Source of the DNA: Parahaliea mediterranea
GTDB lineage: Bacteria > Pseudomonadota > Gammaproteobacteria > Pseudomonadales > Halieaceae
NCBI RefSeq assembly: GCF_003402235.1
Contig: NZ_QEWO01000004.1
Span: 186,001 to 250,000, forward strand
Direction of reading: 5' to 3'
Length of the DNA: 64,000 nt
Under the pieces are notes generated by a model, which was not told the origin of the DNA, made no database searches, and worked only from the letters and a program-made list of their open reading frames with translations. The position numbers and the translations under genes were made by a program. Within the stretch, counting starts at the first letter, position 1; every line of letters begins with the position of its first letter. Positions 28,523-39,300 of the stretch are shown here, in pieces.

Positions 28523-30505
28523 ATGATGCCACGCTTGCTCTACGGCCTTGCCGGCGCAACCTTGACGCTGCTGTCACTGGCACTGGCACTGCCGCCAGCG
28601 ACTGCCCGGGCGCAGGCCGACGATACCCCCCTGATGCGGGTGATGCTGCAGGGAGAGTCCGCCAGCCAGCTCAGTGCCTTGGTCAAGCAGCGCGGTGGCA
28701 TCGTCACCCACGAGCTGCACATCATCAACGCCGTTGGCGCCAGGGTCACCCGCCAACAGCTTGACGGCATCCTGCAGTCACCCCTGGTGTCGCGCCATAT
28801 TGACGATTTGTCCATCCGGCCCGAGGAAGAGACCGAGGAGCAGTGCAACGTCGGCGCCGGCCTGGAACTGGAAATCGGCCCCGATGCCCTGCGTTGGCCG
28901 CTGTATAACAAAGGCTCGGCGCCGGTCAGCCTGAACCAACTGGCCCTGGCCTGGCCAGCGCAGATGGGCGAGTTGCAGGGCCTGTACTACAACGGCGCCC
29001 CCCTGGCCTATAAAAAAGCCAGCGGTGGCGATAGCATGGAACTCAGCCTGGACGCCACTGCAACCCGGCTGGCGCCGGGCGACAGCGCCCTGCTGGCCCT
29101 GCGCTTTGACGGCAGCAGTGCCTCCGTCAGCCAGCAGGATATCGACCTCACCGCCCGCTTTGCCGAGGGTTGCAACACCGAGCTGATTCCCGGCTATGCC
29201 CACTACGGGAACGATACCTATTACCCCAGCGTGGTGGGCGCCTCCGCCCTGCACCGGCTCGGCATTACCGGCCAGGGCGTGACCGTTGCAGTGCTGGACT
29301 CCGGGCTGTGGGAGCACGTCTCACTCAGCCACGACACCCGGGGCCGCTACCGGGTGAAGGGCCGTTACGATGCCATTGCCGACCGGCAGGGCCAGGAGGT
29401 TTTCGACGAGAGCGGCCACGGCACACACATGACCAGCGTACTCGCCCACAGCGGCCCCGTGCTTGCCAAGGGGCAGCCCGACGGCAGCTTTATGGGCATA
29501 GCGCCGGATGTCGACATTGTGTCGGTGAAGGCCTTCAATCGGTCGGGGCAAGGTGATTTTCTCGACATCGTTCGCGGCATACAGTGGATTGTGGACCAGC
29601 GCGAGGCACTGAATATCCGGGTGCTGAACCTGTCCTTCGCCGCCCGGCCGCGCTGGCCCTACTGGCTCGACCCGATTGACCAGGCGGTGATGCGCGCCTG
29701 GCAGGCGGGCATCACCGTGGTTGCCGCCGCCGGCAACGACGGACCGGAGCCCATGACCATCGGCTCCCCGGGCAACCTGCCCTACATTATCACCGTGGGC
29801 GCCGTGACCGATTCCTGGACGCCGGATGATCGCAACGACGACTACATCCCAGACTTTTCCTCCCTGGGGCCCACCCCAAGCGCCCACATCAAACCCGACA
29901 TTGTGGCCCCCGGCGGCCATATCGCCGGCATTACCCGACCGGGCTCCACCCTGACCATTGAACACCCCGACTACCTGCTGAGCAGCGGCGAATTTGTCAT
30001 GACCGGCACCTCCCAGGCCAGCGCCCTGGTCAGCGGCATTGTGGCCCTTCTGCTGCAGCTAGAGCCGGATTTGAGCCCCGACGACATCAAGTGCAAGCTG
30101 ACCTCCAGCGCCGAGCCCGCCATCAACCGCGACGGGCGCTTTGCCTACAGTCCCTTCCAGCAGGGATACGGCTACATCAATGCCAGCCGGGCCGTTACCC
30201 TGGGCAAGCGTGGCTGCGGCAACGTCGGCCTGGACCTGGCCCAGGACATCGACAACCAGCAGCACTACGAAGGGCCCGCCATCATCAACGATAGCGGCGT
30301 GGCCACCCTGCCTGGCCTTGAGGCCCTGTACAGCGGCGAGGCTACAGAAAAAGGCATGAGCGACAACCGCCGCTGGGGGGTAAAAGCCCATATCGAGCGC
30401 GCCGGTGGCCCCGCCGACGGCCAGTCCCCGATTGACTGGCCCAGCATGTACGAGGAAGAACGGACCGCCATCCAGCGCCTGTCCCGCCCCCCAGGTACCC
30501 TCTAG
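28523..30505 (+). CDS. Secreted subtilisin-family (S8) serine peptidase
   Basis: A 660-residue exported protease. A signal peptide covers about 1-31 (ATARAQA). It is followed by a propeptide-like region (LVKQRGGIVTHELHIINAVG) and a beta-rich stretch. The catalytic triad is complete: Asp259 in VLDSGLW, His299 in GHGTHMT, Ser497 in GTSQASA, with the oxyanion Asn in AAAGNDGP. The last 110 residues are not part of the catalytic core and resemble a C-terminal extension seen in secreted subtilases. It starts 11 bases after the response regulator and is probably cotranscribed. Processing of the adjacent repeat protein is a testable possibility. A G-rich tract begins at its stop codon. Confidence 0.92.
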   Translation: MMPRLLYGLAGATLTLLSLALALPPATARAQADDTPLMRVMLQGESASQLSALVKQRGGIVTHELHIINAVGARVTRQQLDGILQSPLVSRHIDDLSIRPEEETEEQCNVGAGLELEIGPDALRWPLYNKGSAPVSLNQLALAWPAQMGELQGLYYNGAPLAYKKASGGDSMELSLDATATRLAPGDSALLALRFDGSSASVSQQDIDLTARFAEGCNTELIPGYAHYGNDTYYPSVVGASALHRLGITGQGVTVAVLDSGLWEHVSLSHDTRGRYRVKGRYDAIADRQGQEVFDESGHGTHMTSVLAHSGPVLAKGQPDGSFMGIAPDVDIVSVKAFNRSGQGDFLDIVRGIQWIVDQREALNIRVLNLSFAARPRWPYWLDPIDQAVMRAWQAGITVVAAAGNDGPEPMTIGSPGNLPYIITVGAVTDSWTPDDRNDDYIPDFSSLGPTPSAHIKPDIVAPGGHIAGITRPGSTLTIEHPDYLLSSGEFVMTGTSQASALVSGIVALLLQLEPDLSPDDIKCKLTSSAEPAINRDGRFAYSPFQQGYGYINASRAVTLGKRGCGNVGLDLAQDIDNQQHYEGPAIINDSGVATLPGLEALYSGEATEKGMSDNRRWGVKAHIERAGGPADGQSPIDWPSMYEEERTAIQRLSRPPGTL

Positions 30506-30531
30506 GGGCGCCGGGGGCCGGGGGCCGGGGG
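30505..30531 (+). other. G-quadruplex-like G-tract
   Basis: Four runs of G (4, 5, 5 and 5) separated by 4, 2 and 2 bases begin in the stop codon of the subtilase gene. This fits the usual G-quadruplex pattern on the + strand and in the mRNA. It is followed at once by an A-rich tract. It could help end the upstream transcript or be a slippage-prone repeat. Confidence 0.55.
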
Positions 30532-30835
30532 CCGGTAAAAAAACCAAAAAAATAGCGCAATCAGGCGCACTCCATATTTTCTTTTATTTTCAATAGCTTA
30601 AACACAGAACCTGGCCGCACAACCTGCCGGAGCCGTCCTGTGCCGCCAGGCCTAACCCAAAATGGGCATATACAGTCCTTCTACACCCCAACACCAATCC
30701 GTATAACAAAGTCAAACAGCGAAACAAAAGGCTGTGAACCGCATCTCAGGGACGGATGCAAAGTAGAGACACGGGTCACAGAATGGCCTGTCAGGATGGT
30801 TTGCAAGACAACTCAAGTATTGGTGGGGCAGCACA
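30506..30835 (+). promoter_or_regulatory. 330-base leader region of the repeat-protein gene
   Basis: No gene is visible here. The first part is a G-tract then an AT-rich segment (30536-30600). A possible -10 (TATAAC, 30702-30707) lies about 130 bases before the start codon, with only a weak -35. Downstream of it lies a nested set of complementary segments (30719-30804). GTGGGGC precedes the ATG at 30836 as a plausible ribosome-binding site. Confidence 0.5.
30719..30804 (+). promoter_or_regulatory. Predicted structured 5' leader RNA
   Basis: Three nested pairings are visible. GC-g-AAAC (30719-30725) pairs with GTTTGC (30799-30804). CTGTGA plus CC (30732-30740) pairs with GG plus TCACAG (30773-30781). 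GCATC (30741-30745) pairs with GATGC (30755-30759). The unpaired parts contain GGGACG and GCAAAG and are followed by CACGGGTC, words that recall c-di-GMP-I (GEMM) riboswitches. The canonical uninterrupted GACGCAAAGCC and the side-by-side hairpins are absent. It may be a degenerate or distinct RNA element. Confidence 0.4.
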
Positions 30836-31693
30836 ATGAAAACTTCTTCTCTGGTGAAATCTGTACGTCTGGCTGTCGGCGCATTGTTCTGCGCGACTTC
30901 TTTTCAAGCGCTGTCTGCAAGCCCCGTTTTGCAGGGCGAAGCAACCTCCAGTGCTGCTGCCACGCAGGTTCACCAGGTAACACACAGCCTGGCAGCCAAC
31001 GCGACTTACACCTCCAACGCGGGTTACAAGTGGGGTCGCACCGCCGATGCAAAGCCAGCCATTGCCCACTGGGCACGCCAGTCCGCCTCCCGCGGTGAAA
31101 GCTACAAGTGGGGCCAGGACGGCCAGTCCGATCAGCTGGGCTATGCCAACACTGAATCCACCGCTTACACTTGGGGCACCGAGAACTTCGCCAAGCAGTC
31201 TGGCTACAAGTGGCGCATCAATTCCTTCGCCGACCAGGCCGGTTACAAGTGGCGCATCAACTCCTTCGCCGACCAGGCCGGCTACAAGTGGCGCATCAAT
31301 TCCTTCGCTGACCAGGCCGGCTACAAGTGGCGCATCAACTCCTTCGCTGACCAGGCTGGCTACAAGTGGCGCATCAACTCCTTCGCTGACCAGGCCGGTT
31401 ACAAGTGGCGCATCAATTCCTTCGCTGACCAGGCTGGCTACAAGTGGCGCATCAACTCCTTCGCTGACCAGGCCGGTTACAAGTGGCGCATCAATTCCTT
31501 CGCTGACCAGGCCGGCTACAAGTGGCGCATCAACTCCTTCGCTGACCAGGCCGGTTACAAGTGGCGCATCAACTCCTTCGCCGAGCAGGCTGGTTACAAG
31601 TGGCGCATCAACTCCTTCGCCGAGCAGGCTGGTTACAAGTGGCGCATCAACTCCTTCGCCGAGCAGGCTGGTTACAAGTGGCGCATCAACTAA
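30836..31693 (+). CDS. Secreted 13-residue tandem-repeat protein of unknown function
   Basis: A 285-residue protein. A signal peptide covers about 1-27 (FCATSFQALSA). A short region follows, then imperfect copies of a 13-residue unit (YKWGRTADAKPAI, AHWARQSASRGES, YKWGQDGQSDQLG, YTWGTENFAKQSG). Twelve full copies of GYKWRINSFADQA come next, the last three with Glu for Asp, and a final GYKWRIN before the stop. Every unit has invariant Tyr, Lys, Trp, Arg and Phe, with no Cys or Pro. I do not recognise a family. Options are an amyloid or solenoid matrix protein, or a polyprotein of identical peptides. It is preceded by a secreted subtilase and followed by its own terminator and two propeller sensor kinases. 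Confidence 0.85.
   Translation: MKTSSLVKSVRLAVGALFCATSFQALSASPVLQGEATSSAAATQVHQVTHSLAANATYTSNAGYKWGRTADAKPAIAHWARQSASRGESYKWGQDGQSDQLGYANTESTAYTWGTENFAKQSGYKWRINSFADQAGYKWRINSFADQAGYKWRINSFADQAGYKWRINSFADQAGYKWRINSFADQAGYKWRINSFADQAGYKWRINSFADQAGYKWRINSFADQAGYKWRINSFADQAGYKWRINSFAEQAGYKWRINSFAEQAGYKWRINSFAEQAGYKWRIN
31202..31690 (+). repeat. 39-bp tandem repeat, 12 full copies plus 21 bp
   Basis: In-frame array with period exactly 39 bases. Units differ almost only at synonymous third positions (GGC/GGT, AAC/AAT, GCC/GCT). Units 10-12 are identical to each other and carry the GAG (Glu) change. This pattern indicates recent unit duplication with selection to keep the peptide. Confidence 0.97.
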
Positions 31694-31740
31694 GCGGTGG
31701 ACGGTAGGGCCCTGCCCGGCCTTACCCGACGCCTTAGCGA

Positions 31741-31768
31741 AAAGCCCGTCCAACAGGACGGGCTTTTT
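31741..31768 (+). terminator. Intrinsic terminator of the repeat-protein gene
   Basis: Stem AAAGCCCGTCC / GGACGGGCTTT with a 4-base loop (AACA), ending in a run of five T residues. It isolates the repeat gene from the kinase gene that starts at 31882. Confidence 0.92.
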
Positions 31769-31881
31769 GCGTTTAGAAGCCCCAGTCATTTCAACGGCCT
31801 GGTCGGCCCACATAAAGTAGTTTCAACAAATCCAATCCATTAGACTCGTCCAGTCTGGTCTACCGTATTGGAACGCAGGAA

Positions 31882-34800
31882 ATGAACTATCTGCTGACAC
31901 TGCTGTGTCTACTGCTGTGCAGCGCCCGCGTCGGCGCTTCAGCGGCTGAGGCAGATGTCACCATCAGTTTTCATCCTGCCGTGTTTGCCAATGACCTGAC
32001 GCAGAAGACCGTCAGCCAGATTTTCCAGGACTCCACCGGCGCCATCTGGTTTGCATCACTAGAAGGCCTCAATCGCTACAACGGGCACGAACTGGAAAAC
32101 TTCCGGTACTCGCCCGGCAGCCCGGACAGCCTGAGTTCCGACCATGTTACCGGCATCACCGAAGACAAAAACGGCACGATATGGATCTCTACGGTCGGCG
32201 GCGGCCTAAACCGCTTTGACCCCGCGAAGAACACGTTTTCTGCTCAGTACCTGGATCGTAACAACCCGGATGGACTGCTTTCCAATGATGTCAATACGGT
32301 CTTCACCGACAGCGCCGGCCAGATCTGGCTCGGCCATGCCAATGCGTTTTCCTCCCTCGACCCGCAGACCGGCAAGTTCAGTCACTACACCCTGAACGAC
32401 AAACTATCTGCCCCCTTCGGTGACATCATCAGTTTTTCCCAGTCTGCCGACGGCAGAATCTGGATTGCCGCCACCGATGCCGGCATTCTGGTTCTCGACC
32501 CAAAATCTCGGACGATCACACCAATACAGCGCGATGCGACGGGGCGTTTCCCCCCAACCGAGAATATCATCGACACAGCCATCGACAGTCGCAACCGGCT
32601 CTGGATTGCGAGCACCACCAACGGGGTCGGGTTCCTGGACCTGAATACCGGCCAACGCCGCCACTTCCAGTACCAGGCGTCGAACGTTAACTCGCTTCCC
32701 TCCAACGCGGCGTTCAAAATATTCGAGGATCAGAACGGCTATATCTGGATAGGCACCCAGGAAGGGCTTTGCTACTTCAGCGACCGCAGCGACAGCTTCA
32801 CCCGGATCAACACCAACAACGCCAACCTGCCCAGCGACCCTATCTACAGTATTTTCCAATCAGCGGAAGGGCAGTACTGGATAGGCACCTACGATGGCCT
32901 GGCCACCGGAACCCGGCTTATCTTCCCCACCTACAACGAGGCCAACACCAACCTCTCCAGCGACTCGGTCAATACCTTCGCCGAAACCGGCGATGGCAGC
33001 TTCTGGGTGGGCACCGACAACGGCCTCAACCGCCTTCGCCCGGATCACCAGAACTTCGAGTGGATCAACCAGTACACCTTCCCCAGCATCTCCAGCGGCA
33101 AGGTCATGAGCCTGCTTGGCGAGGACGACGCCATCTGGGTAGGCACCTTCGATGAGGGCTTGAACCGCATTGACCTCAACAACAACCAGGTTGAGGTGTT
33201 CAGAAAATCCGCCAGCGGCAACAACACCATTCCCGCCAACGGCATCACCTCGATTATCCGCGGCAGCGACCAGCGGATATACATCGGCACCTTTGGCGGC
33301 GGGCTGAGTGTCTACAACGAAGCCCAGAAAACCTTCACCAACTACCAGCACAACCCGGCAGACAGAAATAGCCTGAGCAGCAACAAGGTCATTGCGGTCT
33401 ACCAGGATTCCCTGGGCTACGTTTGGGTGGGCACCGAGAACGGGCTCAACGGGTTCGACCCGAAAACCGGGCAGTTCGTCCGCCTGTTCTCGGAGCGCGG
33501 CAATCCCGACAGCCTTTCCAATGACATGGTCTGGGCCTTCTATGAAGACCCAAGAGGCAACCTGTGGCTTGGCACCAACGGCGGCGGCCTGAATCGCTGG
33601 AGCCGGCAAGACAGGCAGGCCATGAACAATCACTTCGACAAATACACCAACAACTCGGGCCTGCCCAGTTCTCATATCTACGGCATACAGCCGAGCCAGG
33701 ACGGCGGTATCTGGCTGTCGCACAACAACGGCGCCAGCCTGCTCAACCCGAACTCTGGCCAGGCGCGCCATTTTGGCATCCGCGATGGCCTGCAGGATCG
33801 GGAATTCAACCTGGGCGCCTCGTACCGCGCCAGTGACGGCAGTGTGTACTTTGGGGGCAACCGCGGCTACAACCTGATCAACAGCGAAAACTACACCCAT
33901 GAAACCACACCGCCCAAGGTCAGCATTTCCGAAATACGGATAATGAACCAGCGGGCGGTGTTCGATGAGCCTTACAACAGCCTGGACCAGGTCAATCTGG
34001 GCTATCGGGACATCATGGTCTCCTTTGAGTTTTTTGCCGCCCATTACACCAACCCCGGGCTTATCAAATACGCCTACAAACTTGACGGCATTAACACCGA
34101 CTGGGTGATCTCGGAGTCATCGCGCATTGCAACCTTCACCACCCTGCCGGCAGGGGAGTACACCTTGCGACTGGCCGCGGCCACCCCCAGCGGCGTGTGG
34201 AACTGGGACGCGGTGCAATTGCCCATCAGCGTATCGCCTCCCCCCTGGCTGAGCAGGCCCGCGTACGTTCTCTACACCCTGATTGGCCTGGTGCTGCTTT
34301 GGATTCCGTTCTACCGCAACAAGCGGCAGGCCATGCTGTCCAGGAACCGTCAGATCGAGCTTGAAGCGAAAGTCGCCGAGCGAACCCAGGATCTGGAAGA
34401 GGCGAGAAAAATCGCCGAGCGCGCCAACAAAGCGAAATCCGAATTTCTTGCCACCATCAGCCATGAAATCAGGACCCCGCTGCACGGCATGATTGGCATG
34501 ACCGACCTGCTGTTGCACACCAAACTCAGCTCCCAGCAGCGAAAGTTTGCCGACGCAGCGCGCAACAGCGGCGAGTCCCTACTGAACCTCATCAATGAAA
34601 TTCTGGATTTCTCGAAAATCGAAGCCAAGAAGATCGTCCTGGAAAGCACTGCCTTTGACCTGCCCAAACTCGTGGAAGACGTGTGCTTTCTCCAGGCAAG
34701 CATGGCGAAGCGCAAGCAGATTGATCTGCTGCCCATCATCAACTTGCCGTACCAGGTTGAGTGCCTGGGCGATCCAACCAAAATCCGCCAGATACTGACC

Positions 34801-36351
34801 AACCTGGTCAACAATGCCATAAAGTTCACCCACGAAGGCTATATCCGCATTGAGGTCTCATTCAGCGCCGCAGCCGGGCAAGCTCCAGATATTGCTACCT
34901 TCAACATAAAGGACACGGGTATCGGCATGGATGCCAACACGCTGGCAAAAATTTTCGATCCCTTTACCCAGGCCGATGCCAGTACAACGAGAGAATACGG
35001 CGGTACCGGCCTTGGTCTGACGATATGCCAGCAGTACATCGACCTGATGGGTGGCGACATTGCGATCCAGTCAGCGCTGGGAGAAGGGACTGACATCCAA
35101 TTCTCCATCCCGCTGGAGGTTACAAAGACGGGTGACTTTGCAGGGCACACTGCATTTTCTTCCGCCCTTGTGGTGTGTGCCAATGATAATCGCCAGCGTA
35201 TGGTGTGTACTCAACTTGAACGGCTTGCCATACGCCCCGTGAGCGCCCCCACACTCGACCACTCCACGCTGTCCCACACTGGCGGGCAGTTGGTGATGGT
35301 TGATCCGTCGGCATCTGCACTTGATCACAACGCACTGAACACCCTGCAATCGATGTCGAATGTGATTCTTATCGCCTCTGAGGAAGCCCTTGATGAGTCG
35401 TTGCACCAATGCGCGTTCCCGCTATTGGAACCGCCCATTACCTTGGACAATTTATTGCGCGCAGTGGAAGAGGTCAGTGGTGCAGACAGTACCCGCACCG
35501 GGCCTTCCGCGATTGCCAAATCGCATCACTCGGCAAGAATACTGGTTGCAGAAGATGTAGAAACCAACCAGAGGATTGTCCGTGAGATGCTGGAGTTGCT
35601 CGGCCATGAAGTGGTCATTGCAGAAAACGGTGAGAAAGCCGTTGCAGCGTTTCGCGCGCAGAAAATTGACCTGGTGTTTATGGATTGCCAGATGCCGGTG
35701 ATGGACGGCTTCAGAGCTTCGAAGGCTATCCGCGAATATGAAGAAGACCAGAGCCTTGAAAAAACGCCTATTATTGCCCTCTCGGCCGGCGCTTCTGGCA
35801 ACGACAAGGCCCTGGCCCGGCAGGCCGGTATGGACCACTACCTCTCCAAGCCCTACACCTTTGACGATTTGTCCGAATCCATCGAGGCCTATTGCCATAC
35901 CTACCACGGCAACGCCGTTGCCCTGGGGCCTCGCCGGATCATTACCGACCCGGCACAGGGGGCCGATGCGGCACCGGAGGACAGCTCCAACCTGGTGATA
36001 GGGTCGGCCATCGACAACATTCGCTCGCTGGAAACACAAACGGGCCGCGACATATTGCCGGTGGTGTTCGATGGCTATAGCCGCCAATTCGAGGAAAAAC
36101 TCATTGAGCTGCGCAGCGCCAATGAACAGGGCGCGATGACGCAGATCTATCAGGCGTCCCATGCCATCAAATCGATGAGCGCCAATATCGGCGCCGCCAT
36201 GGTCAGGAAGATCGCCGGCGAGATCGAGGAAAAATCCAAGGCCAACAGCGCTTACGATTACGCCTACTCGATCGATAACCTGGAGGATGCCCACTACGAA
36301 TTCAGCCAGTTCTTCCGGCAACAATTCCTGAAAAACACAGGAACCGACTAG
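31882..36351 (+). CDS. Hybrid histidine kinase with periplasmic propeller, Y_Y_Y, REC and Hpt
   Basis: A 1489-residue one-protein phosphorelay. A signal peptide (1-22) is followed by a periplasmic two-component-propeller region with many repeats of the form D..G.IW.GT..GLN (about 30-690). Next come a Y_Y_Y domain (about 700-785) and one membrane span (794-812). The kinase core has phospho-His861 in [25 protein letters not shown] and GGTGLGL. A degenerate receiver-like region follows (about 1093-1200). A true receiver has Asp1268 in [11 protein letters not shown], and an Hpt domain has His1427 in [12 protein letters not shown]. Such BaeS/HTCS-like sensors often detect oligosaccharides or other periplasmic ligands. 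The ligand here is unknown. The second propeller kinase starts 20 bases later. Confidence 0.93.
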   Translation: MNYLLTLLCLLLCSARVGASAAEADVTISFHPAVFANDLTQKTVSQIFQDSTGAIWFASLEGLNRYNGHELENFRYSPGSPDSLSSDHVTGITEDKNGTIWISTVGGGLNRFDPAKNTFSAQYLDRNNPDGLLSNDVNTVFTDSAGQIWLGHANAFSSLDPQTGKFSHYTLNDKLSAPFGDIISFSQSADGRIWIAATDAGILVLDPKSRTITPIQRDATGRFPPTENIIDTAIDSRNRLWIASTTNGVGFLDLNTGQRRHFQYQASNVNSLPSNAAFKIFEDQNGYIWIGTQEGLCYFSDRSDSFTRINTNNANLPSDPIYSIFQSAEGQYWIGTYDGLATGTRLIFPTYNEANTNLSSDSVNTFAETGDGSFWVGTDNGLNRLRPDHQNFEWINQYTFPSISSGKVMSLLGEDDAIWVGTFDEGLNRIDLNNNQVEVFRKSASGNNTIPANGITSIIRGSDQRIYIGTFGGGLSVYNEAQKTFTNYQHNPADRNSLSSNKVIAVYQDSLGYVWVGTENGLNGFDPKTGQFVRLFSERGNPDSLSNDMVWAFYEDPRGNLWLGTNGGGLNRWSRQDRQAMNNHFDKYTNNSGLPSSHIYGIQPSQDGGIWLSHNNGASLLNPNSGQARHFGIRDGLQDREFNLGASYRASDGSVYFGGNRGYNLINSENYTHETTPPKVSISEIRIMNQRAVFDEPYNSLDQVNLGYRDIMVSFEFFAAHYTNPGLIKYAYKLDGINTDWVISESSRIATFTTLPAGEYTLRLAAATPSGVWNWDAVQLPISVSPPPWLSRPAYVLYTLIGLVLLWIPFYRNKRQAMLSRNRQIELEAKVAERTQDLEEARKIAERANKAKSEFLATISHEIRTPLHGMIGMTDLLLHTKLSSQQRKFADAARNSGESLLNLINEILDFSKIEAKKIVLESTAFDLPKLVEDVCFLQASMAKRKQIDLLPIINLPYQVECLGDPTKIRQILTNLVNNAIKFTHEGYIRIEVSFSAAAGQAPDIATFNIKDTGIGMDANTLAKIFDPFTQADASTTREYGGTGLGLTICQQYIDLMGGDIAIQSALGEGTDIQFSIPLEVTKTGDFAGHTAFSSALVVCANDNRQRMVCTQLERLAIRPVSAPTLDHSTLSHTGGQLVMVDPSASALDHNALNTLQSMSNVILIASEEALDESLHQCAFPLLEPPITLDNLLRAVEEVSGADSTRTGPSAIAKSHHSARILVAEDVETNQRIVREMLELLGHEVVIAENGEKAVAAFRAQKIDLVFMDCQMPVMDGFRASKAIREYEEDQSLEKTPIIALSAGASGNDKALARQAGMDHYLSKPYTFDDLSESIEAYCHTYHGNAVALGPRRIITDPAQGADAAPEDSSNLVIGSAIDNIRSLETQTGRDILPVVFDGYSRQFEEKLIELRSANEQGAMTQIYQASHAIKSMSANIGAAMVRKIAGEIEEKSKANSAYDYAYSIDNLEDAHYEFSQFFRQQFLKNTGTD

Positions 36352-36371
36352 ACAACCAAGAATCCACAGCC

Positions 36372-39300
36372 TTGACAGATACCCGCTTGTACCGACGCTC
36401 CACCACGCTCAGGGCAATCGCCCTGCTCCTGCTGTTGGTCGCCGGCAGCGGACACCGGTTCGTGCTGGCCAGCAACGCAGGTGAGCAGTTCCACATTTCT
36501 CCCACTGGGTCTTCGAGCACACGGTCGCACAGCACCATACTGGCGATCGTAAAGGCACAAAGCGGGCTGGTCTGGGTGGCCGCAGCGGGCGGCGTCGCTG
36601 TCTACGATGGACACCGGGTCACCTCCTACACCGACTGGATCGACAGCGACGGCAGGCATCGCGCGCTGAACGTCTCGGCCATGGCGCAAACCCGTTCGGG
36701 CATCCTCCTTCTGGCAACCCACGGCAGCGGGCTGCTCGCCTTTGACCCGGCCACCAACGGCTTTGTACCGGCCCGCCAGAAGATTCCGCTGAATACCACG
36801 GCCGATGATGAGAACATCACCCGCGTGTTTGTCGATGGCCGTGGAAACGTTTGGCTTGGCCTGGACTCTGGCCTGGTAACATCCCTTGATGAAGCCGCCG
36901 GGCTGCCGGGAAGCTACGCCAAACTCGATAGCCCGGTGGCGGACATCACCGAGGAAGCTGACGGCACCGTCTACGCCCTGGGTACCGATGGCCAGCTCGC
37001 AATCTTTAGCAGGGCCCACCCCACGCCCGCCATCGTCGACCTCAAGGCCCTCTGCCAGCCGTCCCTGCACAGTCTGACGGCCATTCACCCCCTGTCCGGC
37101 TCAACCGTTTTGTTGGGCACGCGGGGCGATGGCCTGTACCTGCAAGACCTCAGCAAGGGGAAGTGCCGCAAAGAAGGGCTGAGTGATGCATTGGCCGGCG
37201 TCATCGCCGACACCGTGGTGCATGACATTGTGTCAGACACCACCGATGACTCGCTGTGGATAGGCACCGACCGCGGACTGTTCCACCGCAACGCGGGGCA
37301 GGCCAGCAGGTTCCATCAGCGCAATTCGGATATCAGCAACAATGAAGTCACCAGCCTGCTCAGCGCCGACAGCGGGCTGCTGTGGATTGGCACCTACGCG
37401 GGGCTGAACATTGGCACCCGGTCACTGTTCGAGAGTGTTACCGCGCACAACCAGCCGCTGTTGAGTACCGTGTTTGCCATAGACGGCAATGACACCCTTG
37501 GCACCTGGATAGCGACCTACGACAACCTCTTTCGCGAAGACCCGACAACGGGCCAGCTGACGCCCATCGACCAACTGTTCCCTGGTCTCGATGCGGCGTC
37601 ACTGGGCATCATGAGCCTCCATGTGCATCAGCGTTATCTTTATATCGGCACCAGAAACAGGGGGCTGGTGGTGCTGGATACCGAGCGGCGGCGGCGCTCT
37701 GCCTATCACAGCCAAAGCGTGCCCGGCCTGCCCAGCAACTCCGTCAGCGCCATCCTCACCACCGACGCCGGTGAACTGCTGGTGGGCACCCACGGCGCCG
37801 GGCTGGCGGTGATCACCCTGTGGCCAGGCGCAACCAGGCGCACCGCTGTGGTCGATACCGCCGATGGGCTTCTCCACAACAACGTCACCGCGCTCTTTCG
37901 GCATTCCGATGGCCGCCTGTTTGTCGCCAGCGAGGGCGGCCTGCAGGTTTTTCATCCATCCACCGGAGCCTTTGACGATGTTATTTTCACCGGTGAGTCG
38001 CCGGGCCACGGTACTGTCGCGGCGCTGTCCCTCACCGAAGACAGCCACGGCTGCCTCTGGATTGGTACCTACCGGCAGGGCCTGTTTCTCCTCGACACCG
38101 GCCACGGCCCGGGCCAGCTCACCGCGCGCCCGGTAACAACCGGCGCACCGATCAGCAAAACGGTGTATGCCCTGCAGGCGGACAACAGCGGCGCTGTGTG
38201 GGCCTCCACCAACCGGGGCCTTAGCCGCATCGGGCCCGATTTGTCGGTGCACAATTTCCGCTACAAACACGGGCTCCAGGGGCCGGATTTCGAATTCGGC
38301 GCCTCGTATCAAGCCACTAGCGGCCAAATCTATTTTGGCGGCAGCCACGGATACAACCGCTTTGACCCCGCCGCCTTCAGCCTTAGCAGCCAGCCGGCGC
38401 CCGTCGTGCTGACCGGTATCACCATTGCCGGCAAGGCCCGGGCGCTGCACACCACCGCGCAACAGCCCGCCAGCATCGAGCTATCGCATGCGGATTACTA
38501 CGTCACCTTCGACTTCAGTGCGCTCGACTATGTCGACCCCGACAGCAACCTGTACCGCTACAAGCTCGAAGGCTTCGACCCGGACTGGGTCAGCATCGGC
38601 AACCGCAGCAGCGCCACCTACACCAACCTGCCACCGGGGAACTACCAGTTTCGGGTGCAGGCCGCCAATTCAAACGGCGTCTGGAATTTCGACGGCGCCA
38701 GCCTGGCGCTGTATGTCAGCCCTCCGCCGTGGCGCCAGTGGTGGGCCTGGTGCCTGTATGCGGCCGCCCTTTTGCTGCTTGGCCGCCAGGCCAAGCGCAG
38801 CTACGACAGGCACATTATCCACCGGGCCACCCAGCAACGGGCCACGGCGCTGGCACTCACCGCCGACAGGGCCCTGGACGATGCCCAGGAACAGCTGGAG
38901 GAACAGGCCCAGTTGGTAGAGGCGATTCACCAGTTCAACCTCGTCAGGCTAACCCTGCTGCGCGAATGCCTTGCCCGGCAGGCCAAAACGCTGCCACCAC
39001 CCGAGTACGCCGCGCTGCAACGCCATATTTGCGGCCGCCTCAGCGCCATGCAGTGCCTGGAGCAGGCCCTGCGCTATTGCCACGAGGAGCTACTGGCCAA
39101 CCTGCACAGCTACACCAACGACCTGGCGCAGCAGTTGGAGGCGGCCCATAGCGCCGGCGAGCGCATTGTGCTGGTGAACGACCTGCCAGAACAGCTCCTG
39201 CCCGCCAGCGCGGCCCTGCCCCTGTCCATCATCCTGTACGAGTTGCTGGAAAACGCCTACGCCCACGCCTTTGCCGCCTTCCCTGAGGGGGGCATTGTCA

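Noticed and set aside
30719-30804. Calling the leader a definite c-di-GMP-I riboswitch
   Set aside because: The core GACGCAAAGCC is interrupted and the two adjacent hairpins of the class are not seen; kept only as a candidate structured RNA.
31202-31690. CRISPR array
   Set aside because: Units are contiguous without unique spacers and are in frame with a coding sequence; no cas genes nearby.
30791-31813. A 340-codon minus-strand frame with VDAPLV.GL repeats
   Set aside because: Its repeats are only the antisense of the 39-base coding array. The + strand product has the signal peptide, ribosome-binding site and terminator.
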